Of a DNA stretch of 64,000 nt, positions 15,173 to 25,158 are shown in pieces. Under the pieces are notes generated by a model. The model was not told the DNA's origin and did not search any database. It saw only the letters and a list, made by a program, of their open reading frames with translations. How positions within the stretch are numbered: the stretch's first letter is position 1; each line of letters opens with the position of its first letter. A program made the translations under genes and the position numbers. Origin of the DNA: Dyella caseinilytica (GTDB lineage Bacteria > Pseudomonadota > Gammaproteobacteria > Xanthomonadales > Rhodanobacteraceae); contig NZ_CP064030.1 of NCBI RefSeq assembly GCF_016865235.1, positions 3,038,001 to 3,102,000 on the forward strand, given 5' to 3'.

Positions 15173-15490
15173 ATGAAGACATTGACCGTCACCGCTACCG
15201 TTCTCGCCGTCCTGGCTTTCAGCCATAGCCATGCCGCTGGCCGCGCCAAGCTCTGCAAGGATCTTCGTCCATCCGTTGTATCCATCGCCAAGGCCCGCGA
15301 TGCTGGCAAGTCGCAGGATTCAATTTCAGAAGCAGTGACAGCAGCAGCCGAGCATGAAGAGGCAAGCGTGCATCACGCATTGCAAACGGCCGTCGCACTC
15401 GCCTTCAATCAGCGCGACAGTGACCCGGAGCAGTTCGCAGATGCTTTTGTGAAGCGTTGCAGTGCGTATGACGGGGATATCTTGCCGTGA
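15173..15490 (+). CDS. Secreted small protein of unknown function
   Basis: A 105-residue protein with a clear signal peptide (MKTLTVTATVLAVLAFSHSH, cleavage near AHAA/G) behind a good ribosome-binding site (GCAGGGG). The mature part is helical and has two Cys residues near its ends (C28 and C97) that could form a disulphide. It is divergent from the 15021 gene and overlaps the AlpA-like gene by GTGA. No family recognised; a periplasmic protein expressed from the prophage end. Confidence 0.65.
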   Translation: MKTLTVTATVLAVLAFSHSHAAGRAKLCKDLRPSVVSIAKARDAGKSQDSISEAVTAAAEHEEASVHHALQTAVALAFNQRDSDPEQFADAFVKRCSAYDGDILP

Positions 15491-15741
15491 TCGATCAGCC
15501 GGAAGCTGTCGCACCTGTGCACCGTGTGCCCGTCACCCTGATTCCTTTTGAGATGGTCGCAGCACGCGCCGGGCTTGGCCGTACCACCATCTACGCAGGC
15601 ATTGCAGCAAAGACATTCCCTGGACCGGTCAAAGTTGGCAAGCGGTCGCTATGGGTTGAGTCCGAAGTGGACCGATGGATAGCTGCACGCATCGCGGAAC
15701 GCGACATGGGTAGCAACGTGGGTAGTAGGAACGCCGCATAA
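15487..15741 (+). CDS. AlpA-family (MerR-like) regulator / excisionase
   Basis: An 84-residue protein from GTG 15487, overlapping the upstream stop as GTGA. It contains the AlpA-type winged HTH: FEMVAARAGLGRTTIYAGIA, then FPGPVKVGKRSLWVESEVDR and W at the end of the wing helix. In P4-like elements AlpA activates integrase, and related proteins are excisionases. Its place beside the tRNA attachment end fits that, though no integrase gene is next to it in this window. Confidence 0.85.
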   Translation: MIDQPEAVAPVHRVPVTLIPFEMVAARAGLGRTTIYAGIAAKTFPGPVKVGKRSLWVESEVDRWIAARIAERDMGSNVGSRNAA

Positions 15742-15742
15742 G

Positions 15743-15769
15743 AAAAAGCCCTGAGAAATCAGGGCTTTG
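15743..15769 (-). terminator. Terminator after tRNA-Ser
   Basis: AAAGCCCTGA (15745-15754) and TCAGGGCTTT (15759-15768) form a perfect 10-bp stem around GAAA. On the minus strand it is followed by a T-rich tract, so it terminates the tRNA-Ser transcript and may also stop the convergent prophage transcript. Confidence 0.85.
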
Positions 15770-15780
15770 TTCCATATTAC

Positions 15781-15873
15781 TGGCGGAGAGAGAGGGATTC
15801 GAACCCTCGATAAGGCTTTTGACCCTATACTCCCTTAGCAGGGGAGCCCCTTCGGCCTCTCGGGCATCTCTCC
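15781..15873 (-). tRNA. serX: tRNA-Ser (GCU)
   Basis: Read on the minus strand, the 93-base sequence has acceptor stem GGAGAGA/TCTCTCC, an anticodon loop with GCT, a long class-II variable arm, the T-loop GGTTCGAATCC and an encoded CCA. The anticodon GCU reads AGC/AGU codons. Its 3' end faces the prophage, making it the likely integration target. The serine identity follows from anticodon and long variable arm. Confidence 0.95.
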
Positions 15874-15939
15874 GTGTTTTGTTTCCGTGGTGTCACGGAG
15901 CCGGCAAGGATACCGGCCAGCGCCCTCAAGGTAAAGAGG

Positions 15940-16149
15940 TTACCCGTGTGCGCCTGATCCACCCGAGGCGCCGCCTTCGTGCTCGTTCTCGCCCTTGATG
16001 CGCTGGTAAATTTCTTCGCGGTGCACGGCCACGTTCTTCGGTGCATTGATGCCAATGCGAACTTGGTTGCCTTTCACGCCGAGAACGGTGACGGTCACCT
16101 CGTCGCCGATCATCAGGGTTTCACCGACCCTGCGGGTCAGAATCAACAT
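15940..16149 (-). CDS. csrA: Carbon storage regulator CsrA/RsmA
   Basis: A 69-residue protein beginning MLILTRRVGETLMIGDEVTV, with the conserved VTVLGVKGNQVRIGINAPKN core and VHREEIYQRI helix. CsrA dimers bind GGA motifs in mRNA leaders to control translation and stability, acting on motility, virulence and metabolism. The Gly/His tail (EGGASGGSGAHG) is longer than in E. coli, as is usual in this order. The location downstream of alaS and upstream of tRNA-Ser is conserved in gammaproteobacteria. The 271 bases up to alaS (16150-16420) presumably hold its promoters; I see nothing else there. Confidence 0.97.
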   Translation of the reverse strand: MLILTRRVGETLMIGDEVTVTVLGVKGNQVRIGINAPKNVAVHREEIYQRIKGENEHEGGASGGSGAHG

Positions 16150-16420
16150 AGCTGTTACTCCATATAATGCTTGTGGTCACAGGCCATCTGCATGGTGTTG
16201 CCTCACCCCTGAGCACAGTCATCACGCAGTTCTGACGTTCGCGTCCGTCAAAGGCCTTACCGCCTTCCCCGGCTCCAAACAACCAAGTTGCCTCGAAAGA
16301 CAGCTTGCCTTCACGGCACTATACGCAACCGGCAGCACCGTTATCTAACCGATACTAGCCGAGCGCAAGCGCCAGGTGCAATTTACACATAATCTTTACA
16401 TCGGGTCCATACGCGGCGCA

Positions 16421-19057
16421 TCAACCGGCAAGCTGCTCTCCAATCCAGCCGACTGTACCTGTCAGGATGTCAGGTAATTGTGGTTTGTCGAGTCCGCCAC
16501 CTTGCGCCATGTCTGGACGGCCGCCGCCTTTTCCTTCGATTTGGCCGGCGACATAAGCCACTACATCACCTGCTTTGATACGTCCCGCAGCCTTGCCATG
16601 CACGCCGGCAACCAGCGAAATACGGCCATCCGCCGCACCGGCCAGCACCACCACGCAATCCGCAAGTTGTTGCTTCAGCTGATCCACGCCATCGCGCAGT
16701 GCCTTGGCATCGAGGCCTTCCAAACGGGCAGCAATCACCTTGATACCACCAACATCTTTGGCTGAACTGGCAAGGTCTCCGGTCATGGAGCCGGCGGCTT
16801 TAGCGCGCAACGATTCGAGCTCGCGTTCCAGCTTTTTCTGACGGTCCAGCACCTGACGCAACTTCTCGGCAACATCGTCGCCGTTGCTTGAAAGCAGCTG
16901 CGATAGTTCACCGAGGCGGCGCTCTTCGTCTGCCACATAAGCCAGCGCACCGGTGCCCGTGACAGCTTCGATGCGGCGCACGCCGGAAGCCACACCGGCT
17001 TCGCTGACGATCTTGAACAGACCAATATCACCGGTACGGCCGACATGCGTGCCACCACACAATTCGGTGGAGAAATCACCCATCTTCAGCACGCGCACTT
17101 CGTCGCCGTACTTCTCGCCGAACAGCGCCATCGCGCCGAAAGCAATCGCATCGTCGTACGCCATCTGGCGCACTTCGGCTTCCGCGTTGCGGCGCACTTC
17201 GGCGTTCACCATCGCTTCGATCCGAGCCAGTTCTTCGCGACTGACCGGCTTGAAATGCGAGAAGTCAAAACGTAGACGATCCGGTGCGACCAGCGAGCCC
17301 TTCTGCGTAACATGCGCGCCCAACACGTCGCGCAACGCCGCGTGCAACAGATGCGTGGCCGAGTGATTGAGTACCGTCGCCTGACGGCGCGTTGCGTCGA
17401 CAGCCGCATCAACCAGATCGCCCGTGCGCAAAGGCTGTGCACCCTGCCAACGGCCGGCATGACCGAAGAACACACCGCCCATCTTGAGCGTATCGCTCAC
17501 TTCGAACGATCCCGAGGCATTCGACAACGCACCGGTATCGCCTACCTGACCACCTGACTCGGCGTAGAACGGTGTGCGATCAAGGATAACCAATGCTTCT
17601 TCGCCGACAGCAACCTGGTCGATCTGCTTGCCCTCACGCACCATGCCGACGACCTTGCAGCCCTGGCTGGAAAGCGTTTCATAGCCGAGGAAAACGGTGG
17701 GTTTAAGCTGGCTCGCGAGTTCGGCCGGCATCAGTCCCTTTGCCTGGAAATTGCTGCCTCTACGGCCTCGCTCCTTCTGCTCTTCCATGGCCCGGTCGAA
17801 GCCTTCCATATCTACCGATAGCCCACGCTCGCGCGCAATGTCAGCGGTGAGGTCGACTGGGAACCCGTAGGTGTCGTACAAACGGAAGGCATCTTCGCCC
17901 GGAATGGTCTTGCCGGATTTGGCTGCGACTTCGTCGAACACGCGCATACCGTGTTCCAGCGTTTCGCCAAAGCGCTGCTCTTCTGTGCGCAGCGCCTCTT
18001 CGACAAACGATTGCTTGGCAGCGAGCTCTGGATACGCGCTGCCCATTTCCTCGACCAGCGGCTGCACCATCTTCCAGAAGAAGTCGCCACGCACGCCGAG
18101 CATCCAGCCATGGCGCAACGCGCGGCGGATGATTCGACGCAGCACATAGCCGCGTCCTTCGTTCGACGGCAACACACCATCGACGATCAGGAACGAACAT
18201 GCGCGGATGTGATCGGCGATCACGCGCAGGGATTTGTTGGCCAGATCCTTGGTGCTGGTGAGTTCTGCAGCGATCTGGATCAGGTGCTGGAACAGATCGA
18301 TCTCGTAGTTGGAGTGCACGTGTTGAAGGACAGCGGCGAGGCGTTCCAGGCCCATGCCGGTGTCCACGCATGGCGCTGGCAGCGGCGACAGCGTGCCATC
18401 GGGCGCACGGTCGAACTGCATGAACACCAGGTTCCAGATTTCGATGTAGCGATCACCGTCTTCATCGGGCGAACCGGGCGGGCCGCCAGCGATTTCCGGA
18501 CCATGATCGTAAAAGATTTCGGTACACGGACCACAGGGACCGGTGTCGGCCATCTGCCAGAAGTTGTCCGAGGCGTAGGGTGCGCCCTTGTTGTCGCCGA
18601 TGCGCACGATGCGCTCAGCCGACACGCCAATTTCCTTGTTCCAGATGCCGTAGGCCTCGTCATCGGTGTGATAAACGGTGACCCACAGTTTGTCGGCCGG
18701 TAACTTGAAAACGCCCGTCAGCAACTCCCAGGCGTAGCGGATCGCATCGCGCTTGAAGTAGTCACCGAACGACCAGTTGCCCAGCATCTCGAAAAAGGTG
18801 TGGTGACGCGCGGTGTAACCGACCGAATCCAGATCGTTGTGCTTACCGCCGGCGCGCAAGCAGCGCTGTACGTCCGCGGCGCGCACATAGGACAGTTTTT
18901 CGCTGCCGAGAAACACGTTCTTGAACTGCACCATGCCCGAGTTGGTGAACAGCAACGTCGGGTCGTTGGTCGGCACCAACGAGCTGGATGGCACGATGGT
19001 GTGATCCTTGGTGCGGAAATAGTCGAGAAAAGCGGCGCGGATATCAGCAGTTTTCAT
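16421..19057 (-). CDS. alaS: Alanyl-tRNA synthetase
   Basis: An 878-residue class II synthetase charging tRNA-Ala. The start MKTADIRAAFLDYFRTKDHT (19057) is the usual one. The aminoacylation domain has SSSLVPTNDPTLLFTNSGMV (motif 1 region) and RYIEIWNLVFMQF; the editing domain has HSATHLLHAAL and CGGTHVG zinc/catalytic motifs; the C-terminal domain with coiled coil (LDRQKKLERELESLRAKAAG) is complete. Length is typical. recX lies 80 bases upstream on the same strand, so the recA-recX-alaS order is kept. Confidence 0.97.
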   Translation of the reverse strand: MKTADIRAAFLDYFRTKDHTIVPSSSLVPTNDPTLLFTNSGMVQFKNVFLGSEKLSYVRAADVQRCLRAGGKHNDLDSVGYTARHHTFFEMLGNWSFGDYFKRDAIRYAWELLTGVFKLPADKLWVTVYHTDDEAYGIWNKEIGVSAERIVRIGDNKGAPYASDNFWQMADTGPCGPCTEIFYDHGPEIAGGPPGSPDEDGDRYIEIWNLVFMQFDRAPDGTLSPLPAPCVDTGMGLERLAAVLQHVHSNYEIDLFQHLIQIAAELTSTKDLANKSLRVIADHIRACSFLIVDGVLPSNEGRGYVLRRIIRRALRHGWMLGVRGDFFWKMVQPLVEEMGSAYPELAAKQSFVEEALRTEEQRFGETLEHGMRVFDEVAAKSGKTIPGEDAFRLYDTYGFPVDLTADIARERGLSVDMEGFDRAMEEQKERGRRGSNFQAKGLMPAELASQLKPTVFLGYETLSSQGCKVVGMVREGKQIDQVAVGEEALVILDRTPFYAESGGQVGDTGALSNASGSFEVSDTLKMGGVFFGHAGRWQGAQPLRTGDLVDAAVDATRRQATVLNHSATHLLHAALRDVLGAHVTQKGSLVAPDRLRFDFSHFKPVSREELARIEAMVNAEVRRNAEAEVRQMAYDDAIAFGAMALFGEKYGDEVRVLKMGDFSTELCGGTHVGRTGDIGLFKIVSEAGVASGVRRIEAVTGTGALAYVADEERRLGELSQLLSSNGDDVAEKLRQVLDRQKKLERELESLRAKAAGSMTGDLASSAKDVGGIKVIAARLEGLDAKALRDGVDQLKQQLADCVVVLAGAADGRISLVAGVHGKAAGRIKAGDVVAYVAGQIEGKGGGRPDMAQGGGLDKPQLPDILTGTVGWIGEQLAG

Positions 19058-19137
19058 GAGATCGAGGACAAAGAGAAAAGGACGCAACAGGCGTCGACGC
19101 CGCGACCGGCCCATCCATCCTTCCTGGAACGTGGACC

Positions 19138-19635
19138 TCAGGGGGTATCGTCGGCAGCGTCGTCCACGTCAGCGCGGGTGACATCCCGTACTGTGGCGGC
19201 GGGAAAGCCGCGACGCAAGAGGAATTGCGCCCGGCGGACGCGTTCGGCGGGGTCCGAAGTGCCCCGGGCGCCGTATCGGCGGCGAAGTTGGGTGGCGGCG
19301 GCCTCGGTCCAGTCGATCTGCGCCGCATCCAGCAGACTGCGGATGCGTGCATCGGACAGACCGTGACTTTTCAGTTCGGCGCGCAGGCGCATCGGGCCGT
19401 AGCCCTGGGCGGTGCGGCTGCGGATCAATACCTTGGCGAAACGGTCGTCGTCCTGGTAATGCTGCTCGCCGAGGCGATCCAGCGCTTCGACAGCTTCGTC
19501 GCCGGCATAGCCGCTGCGATCCAGCTTCTGCCGCAGTTCGCGGCGGGAGTGTTCGCGGCGTGTGAGCATGCCCAGCGCTTTGTTATAGGCGCTGGTTTTA
19601 GGCTTTTCCGGATTGTCACCGGGTTTGCGTTTCAT
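19138..19635 (-). CDS. recX: RecA regulator RecX
   Basis: A 165-residue protein starting MKRKPGDNPEKPKTSAYNKA. It has the three-helix RecX repeats: LGMLTRREHSRRELRQKLDR, GYAGDEAVEALDRL, RFAKVLIRSRTAQGYGPMRL, and the C-terminal RAQFLLRRGFPAATVRDV. RecX caps and disassembles RecA filaments. Here recA is two genes upstream, separated by an SDR gene and a palindromic repeat, instead of directly adjacent as in many relatives. Confidence 0.93.
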   Translation of the reverse strand: MKRKPGDNPEKPKTSAYNKALGMLTRREHSRRELRQKLDRSGYAGDEAVEALDRLGEQHYQDDDRFAKVLIRSRTAQGYGPMRLRAELKSHGLSDARIRSLLDAAQIDWTEAAATQLRRRYGARGTSDPAERVRRAQFLLRRGFPAATVRDVTRADVDDAADDTP

Positions 19636-19717
19636 GGTTTTTCTGTCCGTTCTCTGCGAAGAGATTTGGACAGCGATTCGATCGGAGACGGCCATTCTAT
19701 CGAGACGCAAGACCTCG

Positions 19718-19799
19718 CCTCAGCGTCATTCCGGCGAAGGACGGAATCCATGGCGCGTGCGAAGCGTGGATTCCGGCCTTCGCCGGAATGACGCTGAGG
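19718..19799. repeat. Dispersed palindromic repeat, copy 1
   Basis: An 82-base imperfect palindrome: left arm starting CCTCAGCGTCATTCCGGCGA, short loop around 19752-19765, right arm ending CGCCGGAATGACGCTGAGG. It lies between recX and the SDR gene. It shares core and architecture with copies at 24848, 50042 and 61369. As a transcript it would fold into a long hairpin. Confidence 0.85.
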
Positions 19800-19845
19800 G
19801 TGATTTAGCATCCCGATAAGCATCGACAGCGGCAAAGGAAAGAAA

Positions 19846-20475
19846 TCAAAAGACCTTGTAGATCTGCCCGGTCTGCGCCCCTTCCACACTGCGACTGAAA
19901 GCCAGCGCTGCGCGTGCTGCCGTCACCGGCTCGAACCCGCGGAAGAACGGCGCGTAGGACGGCATCGCCTCGGTCAGCACGTTGGGGCTGACTACATTGA
20001 TGCGCAAGCCACGCGGCAGCTCGATGGCCGCAGCGTATACAAAGGCCTCCACCGCACCGTTGACCAGGCTTGCCGAGCTTCCCTCAACGATAGGCTGCTC
20101 GGAAAGGATGCCGGTGGTCAGCGTGATGGATCCGCCATCACGCAGATAATCCCGCGCAGCCAGAGCCAGATTCACCTGCCCTAGCAGCTTGTCGGCAATA
20201 CCCAGCGTGTGCAGCGACTCGCCATAGGGCGCGGCCTTGAAATCCGCCAGTGGCGCGAAGGTGACCTTGCCTGCTGCGCTGATCACGGCGTCCAGCTCAC
20301 CAGCCTGCTGCAATCCGTTGCGAATGCTGTCGACGTCCGTGAGGTCGATCTTCACGCTGCCGGAGTTGCGGCCGGCAGCGATCACCTCGTGACGCTGCCC
20401 CAATTCAGCCGCCACGGCACGCCCAAGCGTGCCGGAGGCGCCGACGAGCAGAATGCGCAGGCGCTTTTCACTCAT
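19846..20475 (-). CDS. Atypical short-chain dehydrogenase (SDR)
   Basis: A 209-residue Rossmann-fold protein with GASGTLGRAVAAEL at the start (NAD(P) binding) and SAAGKVTFAPL. The classical YxxxK dyad is missing; the region reads SSASLVNGAVEAF, as in a known divergent SDR subgroup (PRK07578-like) that keeps Asn in place of the Lys. The substrate is unknown. It starts 3 bases from the recA stop, so it is probably cotranscribed with recA and could be carried in SOS expression. Confidence 0.85.
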   Translation of the reverse strand: MSEKRLRILLVGASGTLGRAVAAELGQRHEVIAAGRNSGSVKIDLTDVDSIRNGLQQAGELDAVISAAGKVTFAPLADFKAAPYGESLHTLGIADKLLGQVNLALAARDYLRDGGSITLTTGILSEQPIVEGSSASLVNGAVEAFVYAAAIELPRGLRINVVSPNVLTEAMPSYAPFFRGFEPVTAARAALAFSRSVEGAQTGQIYKVF

Positions 20476-20477
20476 GC

Positions 20478-21512
<1,035 letters not shown>

Positions 21513-21637
21513 CGTCTTGATTCCGGTCGTAAGTGGTCGTGGCATGCATCTTCCTCCCTGCCCGTCTCACGGGTTGGGATCGGTGCAGGTCTTGAGTATC
21601 CCACACCGGTCAAGCCGACCAGCTGGCTAATTTCTAA

Positions 21638-22147
21638 TCAACTTGTCAGCGTCTCGCGAACGCCGATGAGCGCCTCTGCCACTGTCTGCCGCCGCACGGC
21701 CTCGCGGTCACCGGCAAACTGAAACAGTTTGGCGCGCGCCTGACCGTCACGACGCTTCCAGCCGACCCAGACCGTGCCGACCGGCTTTTCTGGCGAGCCT
21801 CCCGTGGGACCGGCGATGCCAGTAACCGCGACAGCCACGCCTGCACCGAAGCGTTCCAGCGCGCCGGAGACCATCTCCAGCACGGTCTCCTCGCTTACAG
21901 CGCCGAAACGCTCCAGCGTTTCCTGCCGGACGCCAAGCAACGTTGCCTTCACTTCGTTGCTGTAGCTCACTATGCCACCCTCGAACCAGGCGGAACTACC
22001 CGCCAGATCCGTCAGTGCTTTGGCGATCCAGCCACCGGTACACGACTCGGCAGTGGCCAGCATTAATCGCTCTCGCTGCACATCGGATGCCACCTGCGTG
22101 GCCCACGCCATCAACTCGGCGTCGGTAGGAACGGATGACAACTCCAT
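21638..22147 (-). CDS. pncC: Nicotinamide-nucleotide amidase (CinA C-terminal domain)
   Basis: A 169-residue protein consisting of the CinA C-terminal domain only: LATAESCTGGWIAKALTDLA, GGIVSYSNEVKATLLGV, GVAVAVTGIAGPTGGSPEKP, VGTVWVGW. This domain deamidates nicotinamide mononucleotide (NMN) to nicotinic acid mononucleotide. The ATG at 22147 is preceded by GGAG and is preferred over a GTG 12 bases upstream. The gene precedes recA, a common order in proteobacteria, and is divergent from mutS. Confidence 0.93.
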   Translation of the reverse strand: MELSSVPTDAELMAWATQVASDVQRERLMLATAESCTGGWIAKALTDLAGSSAWFEGGIVSYSNEVKATLLGVRQETLERFGAVSEETVLEMVSGALERFGAGVAVAVTGIAGPTGGSPEKPVGTVWVGWKRRDGQARAKLFQFAGDREAVRRQTVAEALIGVRETLTS

Positions 22148-22237
22148 GCGAAACTCCACGCTTTCCCGACGCCATCAGTTTGCGGCGCGAAGCGCTCCTT
22201 GTACCCCTTCCGCCCCGTAACGCCAAGACTTGACCGA

Positions 22238-24817
22238 ATGAGCCAGGACGACCTTTCCCTTCACACCCCTGGCATGCGCCAGTACCTCACAGCCAAGGCA
22301 GCTCACCCCGATGTGTTGCTGTTCTTCCGTATGGGGGACTTCTACGAGCTGTTCTACGACGACGCACGCAAAGCAGCGCGTCTGCTGGATATCACGCTGA
22401 CGCAGCGTGGCCATTCCGCCGGACAGCCAATTCCCATGGCAGGCGTGCCGTATCACGCGGTCGAGAACTATTTGGCCAAATTGGTGCGGTTGGGCGAGTC
22501 GGTGGCGATCTGCGAGCAGATTGGCGATCCTGCCTTGGCGAAGGGACCGGTGGAACGCAAGGTGGTGCGCATCGTCACACCGGGAACGGTGACGGATGCG
22601 GCGCTGCTGGAAGAGCGCCGCGACAATCTGCTGCTGGCGATTGCCGCCGGTGCGCATGGCAGTTACGGATTGGCGTGGGTGGATCTTTCCAGCGGGCGCT
22701 TTCTGCTGAGTGAAGTGTCGAATGCGGAAGCGTTGGCGGCGGAACTGGCGCGCCTTCAGCCGGCGGAAACTTTGGTCGGCGAAGACGTGGCGTGGCCGAA
22801 ACTGGTTAGCGCTCTGCCCGGCCTGCGCAAGCGTCCACCGTGGCATTTCGATAGCGATGCAGCGCGACGCGAGCTCAACCGTTTCTTCGGCACGCGTGAT
22901 CTTGGCGGCTTTGGCGTTGACAACATGCCACTGGCGATTGCGGCGGCAGGCTGTCTGCTTGGCTACGTGGAAGAAACACAGAAGAGCGCGCTGCCGCACC
23001 TTTCCGGCATGGCTGTAGAAAGTGCCAGCGAAACGATTGCGTTGGATGCCGCCACGCGCCGCAATCTGGAACTGGATACACATCCCAGCGGACGCACCGA
23101 ACACACGTTGCTCGGCGTGCTCGATGAAACCGTAACGCCGATGGGCGCGCGTTTGATGCGCCGCTGGCTGAATCGCCCGCTGCGTTCGCGCGACACATTG
23201 CGTCGCCGTCATCAAGCCATCGGCGCCTTGATCGAAACGCGCCGTTATGAAGACCTGCGGGATCAGTTGCGCGGCATCGGTGATCTCGAGCGCATCCTCG
23301 CACGCGTGGCATTACGTTCAGCCCGACCGCGTGATCTTTCCACCTTGCGTGACGGTCTCGCTGCAGCACCTGCATTACGCGAATCGATCGCCACGCTGGA
23401 CAGCCCGCTGCTGCATGGATTGGTCGACGGTATTGGCGATCACGCCGCCCTCGCCGAACTGCTTAAGCGCGCCATCATCGAACAACCGCCCGTGCTGTTG
23501 CGCGACGGCGGCATCATCGGCGATGGCTATGACGCCGAGCTGGACGAACTGCGCCGCCTCGCCACACATGCTGATCAATATCTGGTTGAACTTGAAGAAC
23601 GCGAGAAAGCCGCCAGCGGCATTCCCACACTCAAGGTCGGCTACAACCGTGTACACGGTTACTACATCGAAATCAGTAAGGGGCAAGCGGACAAGGCGCC
23701 CACGCATTACACACGCCGCCAGACGACCAAGAACGCCGAGCGCTATATCACCGAAGAGCTGAAAACCTTCGAGGACAAGGTGCTCTCAGCCAAGGAACGT
23801 TCGCTGATGCGCGAACGCGCGTTGTACGAAGCGTTGCTGGACACACTGACCGAACAACTCGAACCGCTCAAGCACGCCGCCGCAGCGATGGCTGAACTCG
23901 ACGTGCTGTGCACGCTCGCCGAACGCGCCGAAGCACTCGACTGGAGCGCACCGGAACTCACCGATGTTGCTGGCATCGCCATTGAGCGTGGCCGCCATCC
24001 GGTGGTGGAAAAGGTGCGCGAAGAGCCTTTCGAACCGAATGACCTGATGCTCGATGACAGCCGCCGCATGCTGGTGATCACCGGCCCGAACATGGGCGGT
24101 AAATCGACTTATATGCGACAGAATGCGCTGATCGTATTGCTCGCACATATCGGCAGCTATGTACCCGCTTCGAGCGCCGTCATCGGCCCCATCGACCGCA
24201 TCTTCACTCGTATCGGTGCAGGTGATGACCTGTCGCGAGGCCAATCCACCTTCATGGTGGAAATGAGCGAGACCGCCAACATCTTGCATAACGCCACGCC
24301 GCAAAGCCTGGTGCTGATGGATGAGGTCGGACGCGGCACCAGCACGTATGACGGACTGGCGCTCGCCCGCGCAGCCGCGGTGCATTTGGCGGCAACCAGC
24401 CGCGCGTATACGCTGTTCGCCACCCATTATTTCGAACTGACAGAACTGGCATCCGAATACACCACCATCGCCAACGTGCATCTGGATGCTGTGGAATACG
24501 GCGAACAGCTGGTCTTCATGCATGCCGTGAAGGAAGGTCCGGCCAATCGCAGCTTTGGCTTGCAAGTCGCGGCTCTGGCCGGCCTGCCCAAATCCGTGAT
24601 CGCCGATGCACGACGCACGCTGGCAGAACTGGAACGCGGCATGCATGCGCATGTTGCGGCACCTGCAACCACGACATCGTCTCCCGCATCACCGCAACTT
24701 GGCTTGTTCGCGGCAGCGCCTTCCGTTGTCGAACGCGCGTTGGAGACCATGGATCTGGATGCGATGACGCCACGCGAGGCGCTTGAGGCGCTTTATAGGT
24801 TGAAGTCGCTTTCGTAA
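22238..24817 (+). CDS. mutS: DNA mismatch repair protein MutS
   Basis: An 859-residue MutS. The mismatch-reading Phe-x-Glu is F35-Y-E37 in FFRMGDFYELFYDDA. The connector, lever and clamp domains are complete. The ATPase has GPNMGGKSTYMRQ (about 616), the LSRGQSTFMVEM signature, and MDEVGRGTSTYDGLA (about 694), followed by FATHYFELTEL. The C-terminal tail with the tetramer/beta-clamp region is present. It recognises base mismatches and starts MutL-dependent repair. A start at ATG 22238 fits the family. It is followed by palindromic repeat copy 2. Confidence 0.97.
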   Translation: MSQDDLSLHTPGMRQYLTAKAAHPDVLLFFRMGDFYELFYDDARKAARLLDITLTQRGHSAGQPIPMAGVPYHAVENYLAKLVRLGESVAICEQIGDPALAKGPVERKVVRIVTPGTVTDAALLEERRDNLLLAIAAGAHGSYGLAWVDLSSGRFLLSEVSNAEALAAELARLQPAETLVGEDVAWPKLVSALPGLRKRPPWHFDSDAARRELNRFFGTRDLGGFGVDNMPLAIAAAGCLLGYVEETQKSALPHLSGMAVESASETIALDAATRRNLELDTHPSGRTEHTLLGVLDETVTPMGARLMRRWLNRPLRSRDTLRRRHQAIGALIETRRYEDLRDQLRGIGDLERILARVALRSARPRDLSTLRDGLAAAPALRESIATLDSPLLHGLVDGIGDHAALAELLKRAIIEQPPVLLRDGGIIGDGYDAELDELRRLATHADQYLVELEEREKAASGIPTLKVGYNRVHGYYIEISKGQADKAPTHYTRRQTTKNAERYITEELKTFEDKVLSAKERSLMRERALYEALLDTLTEQLEPLKHAAAAMAELDVLCTLAERAEALDWSAPELTDVAGIAIERGRHPVVEKVREEPFEPNDLMLDDSRRMLVITGPNMGGKSTYMRQNALIVLLAHIGSYVPASSAVIGPIDRIFTRIGAGDDLSRGQSTFMVEMSETANILHNATPQSLVLMDEVGRGTSTYDGLALARAAAVHLAATSRAYTLFATHYFELTELASEYTTIANVHLDAVEYGEQLVFMHAVKEGPANRSFGLQVAALAGLPKSVIADARRTLAELERGMHAHVAAPATTTSSPASPQLGLFAAAPSVVERALETMDLDAMTPREALEALYRLKSLS

Positions 24818-24847
24818 AGGATAAAGACTCTGGGAAGAGTTATCGTG

Positions 24848-24936
24848 CCTCACCGTCATTCCGGCGAAAGCCGGAATCTAGCGACTTTCGTGCGGAAAGA
24901 CACTGGATCCCGGCTTTCGCCGGGATGACGGTGAGG
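24848..24936. repeat. Dispersed palindromic repeat, copy 2
   Basis: Arms CCTCACCGTCATTCCGGCGA (from 24848) and GCTTTCGCCGGGATGACGG to GTGAGG at 24936 enclose a longer, partly different loop (AGCGACTTTCGTGCGGAAAG). The outer stem pair is CACCG/CGGTG where copy 1 has CAGCG/CGCTG, a compensated change. It lies after mutS and may also act as a terminator. Confidence 0.85.
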
Positions 24937-25158
24937 TGACACGACTATTCGAAGTACGCATTCGGCTGAGCAAATTCAGAAGCTCCAAGCCCAGCTTTCG
25001 TTCCCCACATCGAATGATGTGACTTGGCTGCGCCACATCAGCAAGCATTCGCCACCTTATCTTTTGGGCCGTCGTCTAAACACCGGTCTTCATCCCTCTC
25101 ATCAATTTTTTCACCGCAACACAACGCCCGGTGGTCTATCGTGACGCGCCGTAGGCGT

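Larger units (their letters stand above)
1..15780. mobile_element. Prophage (partial), abutting tRNA-Ser
   Basis: The segment has phage layout: a repressor with divergent early operons, a Prim-Pol/DUF3987 replication protein, VRR-NUC, a Sak4/DUF669/exonuclease recombination set, an SF2 helicase, many tiny orphan genes with 1-4 base overlaps, and an AlpA-like regulator. It ends at the 3' end of tRNA-Ser, a usual integration target, beyond which ordinary core genes begin. No integrase, terminase or structural gene is visible, so the element must continue left of the window. The exact att core cannot be fixed because the second copy is outside. Confidence 0.8.

Noticed and set aside
17951..18703. 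250-codon plus-strand open frame inside alaS
   Set aside because: It is antisense to the alanyl-tRNA synthetase catalytic domain, which has full family motifs; the other strand has none.
21513..21637. LexA box expected upstream of recA
   Set aside because: I looked for TTAGTAnnnnTACTAA- or CTGTnnnnACAG-like dyads and found none convincing, so SOS control of recA cannot be stated from sequence.
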